A DNA stretch of 64,000 bases from Camellia lanceoleosa (lineage: Eukaryota > Streptophyta > Magnoliopsida > Ericales > Theaceae). The stretch is from NCBI GenBank assembly GCA_025200525.1, contig CM045759.1:4526001-4590000 (forward strand), written 5' to 3'. Shown piece by piece: positions 43,850 through 54,760 of this stretch. Each line of letters starts with the position of its first letter. Positions within the stretch are counted from its first letter, which is position 1. A program made the translations under genes and the position numbers. The notes below the pieces were generated by a model that saw only the letters and a list, made by a program, of their open reading frames with translations, was not told the DNA's origin and made no database searches.

Positions 43850-44346
43850 CTTTTCCGATTTTCGATCCAAACTTTTCTTTGATTTCGATTGACTTTTGGT
43901 ATTTAGCGAAGCGTTGTAATTCTCCCCGTTGATCATCTGCGAGGCAATGATTTTGATTGATTGCTTTTGGAAGAGAGGTCGGTTGTGTGGCAGTGACAGA
44001 CAGAAGATTTACTGTTTTGAATGTGAGGTTGATGATTGTTTGGTGGGTATCCATCAAACACTTGAGAATTTAGAAAAGAGAAATGTCTTTTTGGAGTTGG
44101 CAGAAATCCGGTGTGGCACGTTGTTTGGGAGGAAAGCTCTCTCTTTCTGTGTGTTTGTTGGAGTTGTAATGATTTTTTTTTTCTTTAAATGCCCATGTTT
44201 TCTTTGATTTTTCTATATAAAAAAAATAAAAAAATTCAAAAAATAAATAATTTTTTAAATTTTACAATTAATAATACAAAATAAAAATATATTAAGATTA
44301 TATATCTATTTCAAAACAAACGGATTAAAAAAATAAAAACTTATTA

Positions 44347-44605
44347 AGTTTGCGAAACGTAACGTGACACATTACGTTATGTTTATGTAAATGTCACATT
44401 ACGTTTATATAGGTGTCACGTTACGTTACATTTATGTAGGTGTCACATTACGTTCATATTGGTGTCACGTTACGTTTATATAGGTGTCACGTTACGTTAC
44501 GTTTATGCAGATATGTCACGTTACGTTTATATAGGTGTCACGTTACGTTTATGTAGGTGTCACGTTACGTTTACGTAGGTGTCACATTACGTTACGTTTA
44601 TATCA
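44347..44605. repeat. ACGTTACG minisatellite (about ten units)
   Basis: Units of 22-30 bases built from GTGTCACGTTACG and TTTATATAG or TTTATGTAG, with 7 or 8 of the units carrying GTCACGTTACG or GTCACATTACG and some a doubled TTACGTTACG. The array is inside the Pack-MULE and dense in ACGT cores. Confidence 0.85.
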
Positions 44606-46675
44606 ATTTCCTATATATGGTTTTATTACTTATTTATGATATTAACAACTAATATTGAAGGTAAATGTGTCAACAAACTTCCCACAGGACTTATGGGAAC
44701 ATAAGTTTTTTAGTATGACCATATGTAGCATAAGGTTCCCTAATAGGACTTCTAAATAATTTTCCCTTAATTTTATTATACATTTTTTCACTTTTTTTAA
44801 AATAAAATATTAAAATTATTTCTTATATTTATGTCTATCTTATTTATAATATTAATTATATTGAATTTCTTAAATAATTAGAATCACTTTTATTTTTATA
44901 ACAATTATTTCTAATATCAAGTTATAATTTAACATCATATAAATTTATTATATATTTATTTAAGTTACATTTTTGAAGCATGAAAGGTTAAAATTATTAA
45001 ATGAATGTTTATTTTATTGTGTTATAATTTTAAATTATTATATATATTTATTTAATTTATGTTTTTATAGTACGATAGAGCTAAAATTATTAAAATATAC
45101 ACAAATAATTTATTTAAAATTATTATGTGATGATTGAAATATCACTAAAATGATAGGATTAAGATTATCAAAATAAAAAAATAATAATAAATAAAAAAAA
45201 AGAGTAAGGTTTACCTTTGACTTTTTTCTCTTATCTAACAAATCTTCCTTTTTTTCTTTTTCTTTTTTTCTTTTATTAAAATTTCTGATCAATATACCCT
45301 TTACCAAAATTCTTTATAAAATTAAATATTTAAAAGACTTCTACTTAATCTAAATTACCCATAAACAAAAATTAATTATTTTTATTCTACTTTTTTCACT
45401 TTTTTTAAAAAATAAATATTAAAAATATTTATTTTTATGAAATTTATTATATATATATATGTATGTTATATTTTTATAACATGATAGAGATAAAATTATT
45501 AAAATACAAATAAATAATTTATTTAAAATTAGTATATGTGTTGATTTAAGCAACGTTTTTATAGAACGATACAACTAAAATTATTAAAATAAATAATTAG
45601 AATCATTATTTAAAATTTAAATTATTACTTTTTTTTCTTCTAATTAAACAATTATTTTAAATATTTTATATATTCAAAAATATAAATAATTGAACTAAAT
45701 TTTATTTTAAAAAAAGGTTTTTAAAACAAATATATTTAGCCTCATGCATCGCACAGATTAGCTACTAGTTATTAAAATTAAACTTACAACAAACTTAACT
45801 ACGAAAACCTACCCGTCTTCTTCTTTCTCTCTGAAACTCTCCCTTGTAATAAGAGTTACATGTCTCCATAAGAGGAAATCTAAACCTAATTTAATAAAAT
45901 GTTGTTAAGTAAAAGAAATACGATTTTTAATAATATAATGCCCTTTTCTCTGTAATGACTCAAAATATATATTTTTTTTAAATAGTCAGTGCATAAATTA
46001 ATTGAGTAATAATTAGATTGGAGTGTTGTGTAAAGTTATGTGCGAAAATGGTTCAATTTTGTAATATTTTTTTTAAATAAAATTTTCGATCTCAGAAATT
46101 ATGAAATTTTTATTTTGCTGTTCTTATAAGAGTTTAGTATGTTGGATAAAAATTTTAGAATTTCTTGGTGAGTATTTATTTTATGAAAATTTGCGGACTG
46201 ATTGATGTTCAGTTTAATTTACAACGGAATTTGAAATTGAGTTTTGGGTGTTTAGATCATGACTTGAGATCAAGTTTGTTGGGTCTACTTCGATATATAA
46301 TTGGGTGATGTTTGGTTTATGAGTGAGAATTTAATTCAAGATCCATGATTCAGATTTAATTTAATTTAATTTGAATTTGTTTATGACTCATGTTTAATTG
46401 TTTGGTCCTTTTTAATTATGTGATTGGTAGTAACCACCTTGAGAGTTATTATTATTTATTATATAGGATTATAATAAATATTTGATAGTTGATTTTATAT
46501 GTGTACTATATGGTGAAAAATTATATATTTTTATAGTGAAAAAATGAATGTATATTTCGTGATGAGCAAAAGATTATATTTTGTGGTATACAAAAATGTT
46601 ATATTTTTGTGGTGAGAAAAATTATATCATTTTATAATTCATGTTATAAAATTTAAAGATATTATTACAAAAAAA

Positions 46676-47093
46676 ATTTTTTGGAAGGGAGGGACTTCCC
46701 TCCAGTCCTTCATTGGACTGGAAGGTACTGTTGGCCCGTGGGCTCCACCACGGGTCCCATTTCAATAATTCAAACCGTCAATATGTAGAACTCGTCGAGT
46801 ACTATATGCCTGTAAAAAATCATGTTGATCGGATATCGATAGCTATGTGATCAAAACAGATTTTTGTCAACCGTTTATTTTTCACCTTTTTTTTTTTCCA
46901 TACAAAACTGATTTGATCACATAACTATCGATATTCGGTCAACGTGATTTTTTATAAGCATATAGTAGTTGACCAATTCTATACATTCCACGGTTCGGAT
47001 TATCGAAACAGGACTCGTGATGGGCCTCCATAGGCCCAATAGTGCCCTTCAGTTTGATGAAGGACTGGAGGGAAGCTTCTGCCTTTTTAGAAA
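46676..47093. mobile_element. ~418-bp foldback element with GGAGGGAAG ends
   Basis: CTTCCCTCCAGTCCTTCAT (46699-46717 region) and ATGAAGGACTGGAGGGAAG (47056-47075 region) are perfect inverted repeats. Inside, TATCGATAGCTATGTGATCA pairs with TGATCACATAACTATCGATA, and ATCATGTTGATC with GGTCAACGTGAT. Most of the element is thus a hairpin. Target duplication not recognised. Confidence 0.75.
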
Positions 47094-47198
47094 ACCCATT
47101 CTTGGGAAAGAAAACCCATGTGGGATTGCTTCTCCCCTTTTTTCCTTACCGATCATTTCCTTTTCTTTCATTTCATCTTGGTTTTGAGCAGAGAGCTT

Positions 47199-47199
47199 T

Positions 47200-47233
<34 letters not shown>
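47199..47233. repeat. (TC)n microsatellite
   Basis: About 17 CT units following GAGCAGAGAGCTTTGG. Confidence 0.9.
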
Positions 47234-47238
<5 letters not shown>

Positions 47239-49154
47239 CCATGGTTGGCTTAATCTTTGAGTTTCAAATGGGAGTCTTTAAAGTTATATTTTGCAAAAGC
47301 TTTGCAAATGAAAGTCGGAAAGCTCATCGTGATCTTCGCAATAGCAGTTTCGGATTCATGATCGGGTAAAGTTTGCCTTTCAGATTTGCTCCTCTTCATT
47401 ATATGAGGTAGAAACTTTCTTCATATTATTACCTTAAAGCTATATTGGGAATATTTTGAGATAATATATCATTAAAGGAGGCAATTGCATATATATATAT
47501 ATATATATTTCTTAGATTTTTGTTTGGTTAAATTTTTGGAAGAAAATTATTTTGAAATGTTAAGAATATTGGTATTTGAAACTTGATTTGGGAAAATCAT
47601 CTTGTGTTGATAATTTTTGTTAAAATTCTGCAATTAAATTTTAATAGTTGTATGGGTTGTATCTATATCATATTATGATTAAATAATTTATTTTGAAAAA
47701 TATAAAGTTGAAATATTTTCATCTCTGATTTTTGGAATTTATTTTGAGAAAAATAAATTGATATTGATGAATATTGTGTAAATTGTTAAGTAGGAATTAT
47801 AGAATGGTTTTGGGATTAAAAACTCTAAAAGTGTTATATTCATGATGTCTTGTGAATGTCAATATATATTGATGATTAGATTTTGTTCATTTTTGTGAAA
47901 ATGAAAATATGAGATGTGGACTTTTGAACTCCCAATCTTAACAAGGTTACTCTTGGGCATGTTTCATAAATTTTGATGTAGATATCATGTTGATTTATTA
48001 GTTTTAGAAAAGTTGTGAAATTGTTATTTGTAGAGATTTAGAAAAAATTGGCTAGGCATGAAATGTGGGTCTATTTGAGAGATAAGACATGTGAAGTTAT
48101 ATTTGGTGTTATTAATTTAGAAGATGGTGAATATAATGAACTTATAAATTTGATGAATTAAATTAGTTTGGTTAATATTTTAAATCATTTGTAATTAAAG
48201 GAATGTTATTGGGTTTAATTCCTAGCTTTAATATTATGAGATTAAAAGTGATGAAGTTGACCAAGTATAAGATTTGGAGAAATAAGCGAGATTAAGTTGA
48301 TGTGGTATGGTATTTGATCCCTAGTTTTACTAGTTGAGTTATGTTATCATAATATTACCCCAAATTCATATTGTGAGATATTTGAATGGTTTTGGCGGTC
48401 TTTGACAAGAAAATAAAAGAATGTGATTTTAGCTCGTTTAAAGCAAATGGATGAATTGGATTAAAACAAGAATGAGTTATCAAAACATTTATTTATTCAT
48501 TTATTTTTCCTTTGTTTAGTTTGATGGGGTTAATGTTGATAATTGGAAAGTGAATACTTGTGTTATATTTTATATTTATAGTCAAGAGAAGATTTTGATA
48601 TAATTGACCAAGTGTTGGAATATTTAATTATGCTTTATGAAAATTATGATTGAACTTGAAGATCCCGAGATTTTACTTGCATGAGAAAAATGGAAATTTG
48701 ATTCTATTTAATGTTTGGGATGGGGATGAGTTTTGGAAAGATTGTAATTACATTTCATTGATAAAGTATGTGAGTTAGAAAATGATGAAACCTTGAACCT
48801 GCTTTTGTGTTATATGTTATTGCTATTGATGAATCTATTGTTTAGAAGTTTTGGTTTTGGTAATTGGTAGAGGATTACCATGTTAGTATTTAAATGAGGA
48901 GATTCTTGGAAATGTAAGAAAATGTTTGATTTTGAAAATTTGTTTTATATAAAGAATATTGTTGAATTGTCTTAAAAAGACTAAGTTGGAAGTCGTTGAC
49001 TTATATGTGGTAAATACATGAACATTGACATTATTATATTATCTCTTGGGATTGTATCATAATATTACATTGATAGAGATATGGAAATTGATCACAATGG
49101 AGAATTGTGTGGAGGGAATTGGAAATGGAATCATATGAATGATTGTACATTTTG

Positions 49155-50166
49155 GGTGTGTTTGGTAACGTTTACGTTTTCAATTTATATTTATAAAAAT
49201 TTTATAAACTGGTTTTTGTTTATTTTTAAAAAAACATAAACTACAAACGTGTTTGGTAATTGAAAAAATGTTTTAAAATATAAAAAATAGTGAGAAATGG
49301 CAAGTGGTGGCAAGTGACGGTGGAAGACGGTGGTGGAAAGTGCGGAAGACGGTGGTGGAAAGTGGTGACGGTGGGTGGTGGGTAGCTGGTGGTAGCGGGT
49401 GGGTGGGTGACGATGACGGGTGGTGGGTGGTAGCGAATGGGTGGCGGTGGTGGTGGTGGTGGCGGTGGGTGGTGGTGGTGGTGGCAGGTGGTGGGTGGTG
49501 TGGGTGTGGGTGGTGGTGGTGGTGGTGGCGGGTGGTGGTGGTGGTGGTGGTGGTGGTGGGTGGTAGGTGTCTGGTGGGTGGTAGCTGGTGGTGGTGGTGG
49601 TGGTGGTGGGTGGGTGGTGGTGGTGGTGGCAGGTGGTGGCAGTGGGTGGTGGTGGTGGTGGTGGTGGTGGTGGTGGTGGTGGTGGGTGGTGGGTGGTACC
49701 GGGGGGGTGGTGGTGGTGGGTGGCTGGTGGTGGCAGGTGGTGGATGGTGGTGGCAGGTGGGTGGTGAGTGGTGGTGGCAAGTAGGTGGCGGGTAGTGGTT
49801 GTGGTGGTGGCAAGTATGGGATGGTGGTGGCCAGTGGGTGGCAGGTGGCTGGTGGGTGGTGATGGTGGGTAGGGGTGGCAGGTGGATGGCGAGTGGTGGT
49901 GGTAGGTAGTGAGTGGTGGTGGCAGAAGACGGTGGTGGAAAATGGTGGCGGGTGGTGGCTAGTGTTGGGTGATAAAAAAAAAAAAAAAAACTGAAAACTC
50001 AAAATGGAAATACATTTTTTGTGTTTTCATTTTTTGGCCAAATTTATAAACTGAGACCACTGATTTATAAATCAAAAATTTTACCAAACAAGTTTTTATT
50101 TGAGTTTTTAAAATTTTTGTAAATATAAACAGAAAACTGAAAACGTAAGTGTTACCAAACGGCACC
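49155..50166. mobile_element. TIR element filled with GGT/CCA minisatellite, copy 2
   Basis: Left end GGTGTGTTTGGTAACG and, outwards on the right, GGTGCCGTTTGGTAACAC are inverted ends. They are followed by matching TTTACGTTTTCA, AATTTTATAAACT and GAGACCACTGATTTAT blocks as in copy 1. The minisatellite occupies about 49298-49970 and differs in length and order from copy 1. It interrupts the solo LTR. A TTTG on both sides may be the target duplication. Confidence 0.8.
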
Positions 50167-51216
50167 TTTGCATTATCATTTTTATCAAACCATTATTGAA
50201 ATTGATTTTTTAATCTTGCATTGGAAGGTTATGGTTTTAAAAGAGAACTTATTTTGTGAAACAAGATCTATTGTTTTGTTTTGGGTAAATATGTTGGTAA
50301 GTCCGGATAGGGGGTGTAGTTAGTATTGGTTAAGTTGGCCTGAGTGTCAATGGTGAAAAACAAAAAACACGCGCGGAAGAGGTGCCACGTGCCTTCCGGT
50401 GAGAGACTGGTAAAGTGGGGATTTGGTAATACTTGATATGCCTATTTGTAGACACCAGCCTAGGGATTACCTGAGTCGTATTTACCATCTTGAAATTATA
50501 TTGAAATTGTTGGATTAATGTGTTTTCAAATTGGCATTGTGCAAATATTTTGAGTATGACATGGCAAATGCATTAATCTCATAAGTCTGTGTAAAATGTA
50601 TTTGATGCTTTATTAAATGCCATCCTGAATTGTTTAATTACTGATTCAATTGACAATGGGATAATTGAATAAATTGAAAAGAATGTCATGTTGCTATTGA
50701 AGTATGTTTATTTATTTAAGTTAACTAGTTGTGGTTAATTAAATAAATTGGACTTAAGAGATTATATAATAGAATCATATGGTTTTGACATAATATAATT
50801 TTATGTATATGTATGAGTATCTTTGTACCTGCATATCTTCTAATGTTATAATATGAAATTGTTTGGTGAGCTAGTGGTTACTCACCCCCTACCTGTACAT
50901 GTGTGCAGGGAATGTTTTCGGATTTGAGGATCAAACAACTTAGCATGGTCATAAAGTGGTGATAAGCCATAATGCTTTTTAATTGTTTCTTTGGTTGAGT
51001 TCTATACTTTGTCAAGGGCAATGCTCTCTTATTTATTGTAAGCCTCAGGACATTTCTCCTATATGTATGTAAATGACATTGTTGTATCACGAGAAGGAAT
51101 ACGTATATTTAATTATTCATCATTTCATCAAAGGATGAATTGTCATTTGTAAATTGACTTAATTAATTAATATTGGTAATGTTATTCGAGTAATAAATAC
51201 GGGGTGTGACATTCTC

Positions 51217-51370
51217 TGTGCCGCCAAAGGTTTCTTTCATTCTCATATGTGCCACTAAAGGTTTCTTTCATTCTTATACAGTCAGTTCAAGTACAAAGCC
51301 ATGAATCCCATCATCTTAACAGAAAAATCAATCAAAGTTTAAGAGTACTAGGAACAAATAAGAATAAAGA
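51217..51370. repeat. Short tandem repeat of AAAGGTTTCTTTCATTCT
   Basis: TGTGCCGCCAAAGG and ATGTGCCACTAAAGG, each followed by TTTCTTTCATTCT, are two copies of a ~38-bp unit. The rest is unique sequence without a gene. Confidence 0.6.
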
Positions 51371-51710
51371 TTGAGAGCTCCAAAAAAAAAAAAACTCTAG
51401 AAAGCGCTCTAATGGTGGGCCCCACTATGTAATGTGATGTTTTGGCCTATGTTTTTATTTTTATTTTTGTTTTTATTATTAATTTTTTTTTTTTGGCTTT
51501 TCCACGTCAGTAGAGCTCTAATCAGAGCTCTACTATTAGAGCTCTGTATCATTACTGAACAAATAAAAATGGGAAATGATATAGAGCTCTAATTGGAGCT
51601 TTAGTGATGTGGCAAAAAAAAAAAAAAAAAAAATACACACACACAAACATCACGTCACAAGTGAGGGCAGCTCATTAGAGCTCTATATTTAGAGCTCCCA
51701 ATCTTTTTCC
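51371..51710. mobile_element. MITE-like cluster of AGAGCTCT palindromes
   Basis: The outer ends AGATTGAGAGCTCC and, outwards, AGATTGGGAGCTCT are inverted. GAGCTC or close variants occur about nine times, often as TAGAGCTCTA or TAGAGCTCTAAT. Possibly two adjacent MITEs (about 51371-51547 and 51570-51710). An A run and a CA run are at 51617-51650. Confidence 0.6.
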
Positions 51711-52180
51711 AGTAAAGATATCCTATAATATTCAAAATCTGGATTGTATGAATAAGTTTAGCCAACACAAACCCAATTTTAATCTCAAAGTGGAACGTAA
51801 TTCAAATTTCTTTTAAAGATATGATTTGACTCAAATCTCACTAGATAATGCACTCAACAAATAAATCACTCAGATATAAGTGTCAAATTACTCTCAATAT
51901 ATATATATATATATATATGCGAGTGGAATAATGTAAGTCAAAATTAAAATATCTTGCATAACTCAAATTTTTTCAAGTATTCAACAAAAATTTTCCATTT
52001 TTATATACTTTATCTACTGTCTTTTAATTTTTTAGAGGTCTGAGAGTAGTGATATAATCAAAGTAAAGTAATATTCACCGATAATGAGAAATTATGCTTT
52101 CTATCTACTTGTTGAAAGGTTTGAAAAGTATTCGTAGCAAACGACGCACGAAGGGCATGAAAAGCAAAATTTTAAGGTAA
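51711..52180. other. Intergenic, nothing recognised
   Basis: AT-rich, with a TA microsatellite at 51898-51919. No frame or repeat assigned. Confidence 0.5.
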
Positions 52181-52189
52181 TTTTCTAAA

Positions 52190-53847
52190 GGGTAAATTAC
52201 ACTGACCTCCCATGAGGTTTCTGACAAATACAGGGATCTCCCAAATAGTTTCAATAATTACAGTAACCTCTCATACTTTACCTGACATTCTCCAAATTCT
52301 CCCTTTTTGTCAAATTAAAACAAACGGAGTTACTTTTCTATAGTACAATGACCTTATTGCCATTCCTTTTAAAATATTTAAAAAAATGTTTTTGGATTAG
52401 AGGACGTGTTTGGAAGAAACAAACAGTGTTTGGAACAGTATTTTTGGATTTATTTTTTTAAAATATTAAAAAACGTTTAAGAAAATTTTATTTATTTTTT
52501 ATTTTAAATATATAATTATTATTTAAATATTTTTAAGTTTTTTATTTTAAATATTTTATTTTATTTTGTAGATATTTTAATTTTTTTAATTTTAATATTT
52601 TAAACTCAAACCACAACTTCACACTCAAATCGTAACTAAACACATAACTCAAAACTCAATTCAAAAATTATTTTCAAACCTCATAACCAAACACATAATT
52701 CTAAACTCTACACTACTTTCAAAACTCTACACAGACTACACTCAAATCGTAACCAAATACATAACCAAAAAAATTAAAATATTTAAAAATATATTTACAA
52801 AATAAGGTTATTTACACTGACTCGAAACCAAACACATAACTCAAAACTCAATTCAAAAATTATTTTCAAACATCATAACCAAACATATAACTCGAAACTC
52901 TACACTATTTTCAAAACTCTACACTCAAATCGTAATCAAACACATAACAAAAAAATTAAAATATTTAAAATAAAATCAAATCAAATATTTAAAATAAAAA
53001 ATGCATTTTTTAATTTTTTCAATATTTAAATATTTAAAAAAATACAACACATAAATGTATGAAATATACTACACATTAAAATAAATAAATAAATAAATAT
53101 TTAAAATATAAAATATTTACCCTAAAAAAATTAATTCAAAATATAACTCAAAAAAAGTTTAGTTTTGATGTTTGAAAAGAGTATTGGGTGACCGGTTGTC
53201 CGTGGAGATGTGCTGCCGGACGTTTGGCCAGATATCCAGCTGGTCAACCGGCCAAGCCAATTTTTTTTTTACATGTTCGGCATTTTGTTTGTTTGTTTGT
53301 TTTTTTTTTTTGGTCTTCTTTTTGTTATGATTTTTGATTTTATGCAATTATGATTGTATTATATGAACTTTTATTTATGTTTGTTATGAAAGTTTGGATT
53401 TGGTTTTGTCAATTTACTGTAAAAAAACATTATTGTGCTTGATTGTGCTCTATTTATGACTTGTGTTGGACTGCGGAATGTGGAGTTGATGTTTTTTCTT
53501 TTTTTTGGTTTTTTTTTTTTTTAATTTTAAATAATTACTTAATGTGAATGTGAATAGTAGCATACCTGTGTTGTGTTTGGTTGTGAAGCTGTGTTGTGCT
53601 TGTTTGTGGAGCTCTGATTGGGTAGATATAGCTGGGTTCAAGATCCCTGAGGGCATTGTTGGTATTTCTGAGATTGTCTTTGATGATCTCAGCATTTTTT
53701 GTTACTTGTGCTAACAGAAGTTACAAGAAGGGGGAATATGGAGAATGTTAGATAAAGTAAGGGAAGCTTATGTAATTATTCATTCAAATTATAGAGGAGG
53801 TCCATGTATTTGTCAAAAACCTCAAGAGATGTGAGTGTAATTTACCC
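52190..53847. mobile_element. 1,658-bp MULE-like element, perfect 9-bp target duplication
   Basis: TTTTCTAAA at 52181-52189 and 53848-53856. The left end GGGTAAATTACACTGACC and, outwards on the right, GGGTAAATTACACTCACA continue as inverted repeats for about 70 bp (ATGAGGTTTCTGACAAATAC against GAGGTTTTTGACAAATAC). The interior has a ~210-bp tandem pair (AACTCAAAACTCAATTCAAAA, AATCGTAA) and a GC-richer patch at 53190-53260 (GACCGGTTGTCC, CAACCGGCCAAG). No transposase seen. Related ends occur at 6.1, 16.4 and 40.6-41.0 kb. Confidence 0.8.
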
Positions 53848-53856
53848 TTTTCTAAA

Positions 53857-54219
53857 TAATCAATATTTTTTTATTTAATTGTAAATATTAATGTGATTAT
53901 TATTAAAAAAATTCCACATCATCTATAAAAAAAATATTATTTTATTCTATATCATTCCTAGATCATCGTGTCTAGTCTTTAATACACCATTGGAAGTCAT
54001 CAAATTGGTGGGAGTGGAACAATGCCACATGGGGCATTGGATAATTTTTCCCTAGAGTGAGTTTTGATTTCGTGTGAAGATAGCCGGCCGTGACAGTGTA
54101 AAAAATGACTTCTTTTTTAATTCAAGATAAGGAACTCAAATTAATCATTTATTAAAACTAAATCATCTGCGCTCATAATTCAAAAAAAATAATAATAATA
54201 AATTTTGAATTATAAATTA
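53857..54219. other. Intergenic, nothing recognised
   Basis: AT-rich spacer between the MULE-like element and the Helitron; no coding frame. Confidence 0.5.
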
Positions 54220-54760
54220 CTAGCATATCACCCGTACTATGCACGGATTGTATTTACAATTATCTATATATGTGAATTGTGATTTTTAAATGTTTTATTT
54301 TTATTTTTTAAATGTCTTCTTTTTTTCCTTTTTTATATTATATTAAAATTTAATATTTTGATAATAATCACTTGTGTTAGACTTTTCAAGGAATTAAATG
54401 TCTTTTTTTATTATATTATATTAAAGTTTAATATTTTGATAATAATCATATGTGTTGGACTTTTCAAGAATTTTTTTTATGCTTATTCTTAATGCATTAA
54501 AATGTTATTATGAGAGATAATAATCATATGTGTTGGGACTTTTCAAGAAATTTATATGTGTTAGATTTCAAAGAATTTTTTTTATGCTTGTTCTTAATGC
54601 ATTAAAGTGTTATTATGATGGTAAGACTTGGGAGTTGGGAGAAGTTAATAAATGCTAATTTTTTTTTTAAATCCAAAAATCAGGAAGTTTAGATTGAGAG
54701 ATTGGAGCTCCCACAAGACTTGGGGTTAAAAACTCCCTTTTACTTAATATATAGTATAGA
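54220..54760 (-). mobile_element. 541-bp non-autonomous Helitron
   Basis: On the minus strand it starts TCTATACTATATATTAAG (54760) right after an A. It ends CCGTGCATAGTACGGG with TGATATGCTAG (54220) right before a T. This matches the Helitron rules: 5' TC, 3' CTAG, a terminal hairpin (CCGT...ACGG) and insertion between A and T without target duplication. The interior is AT-rich with a ~120-bp direct repeat (TTTAATATTTTGATAATAAT twice). Confidence 0.8.

Larger units (their letters stand above)
43632..44766. mobile_element. 1,135-bp Pack-MULE carrying an MGST3-like exon
   Basis: Perfect 9-bp target duplication TTAATTTTA at 43623-43631 and 44767-44775. Inverted ends: left GGGAGACTTATTTATAAGTCC, outwards on the right GGGAAAATTATTTAGAAG with TCC. 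Joining the two flanks restores the AT-rich Helitron-family sequence seen undisturbed near 45350-45400. Inside are a host gene fragment (43769-43849 plus probable upstream leader to about 44200) and an ACGT-rich minisatellite. Nine-bp duplication with gene capture is the definition of a Pack-MULE; no transposase present. Confidence 0.8.
43274..45768 (+). mobile_element. Second Helitron-like element, 3' end at 45768, interrupted by a Pack-MULE
   Basis: Ends CTCATGCATCGCACAG, GCTACTAG, followed by T at 45769, a decayed Helitron 3' end. It begins right after the previous terminus. Its body holds two copies of a block (about 43485-43600 and 45280-45375, shared CCAAAATTCTTT, ATATTTAAAAGA, CTAAATTACCCATAAAC). 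A 1,135-bp MULE-like insertion splits the first copy from the rest. The exact 5' end is uncertain. Confidence 0.5.
45951..51211 (+). mobile_element. Long solo LTR (gypsy-like) with nested insertions
   Basis: 5-bp target duplication TTCTC at 45946-45950 and 51212-51216. It starts TGTAATGACTC and ends GGGGTGTGACA, compatible with a decayed TGTNAC...GTGACA LTR pair. It contains a CT-rich leader-like stretch (47199-47233) and GTGGTTACTCACCCC near 50877, features shared with the second solo LTR at 55.8-58.0 kb. A foldback (46676-47093) and the GGT-minisatellite element (49155-50166) are inserted, leaving about 3.8 kb of LTR. Assignment to gypsy is inference. Confidence 0.55.

Noticed and set aside
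43929..44207. 92-codon plus-strand frame in the Pack-MULE
   Set aside because: Antisense to the probable leader of the captured MGST3-like gene; no domain recognised.
49241..50002. 253-residue Pro/His-rich minus-strand frame and plus-strand Gly/Trp frames
   Set aside because: Same minisatellite artefact in the second copy of the element.
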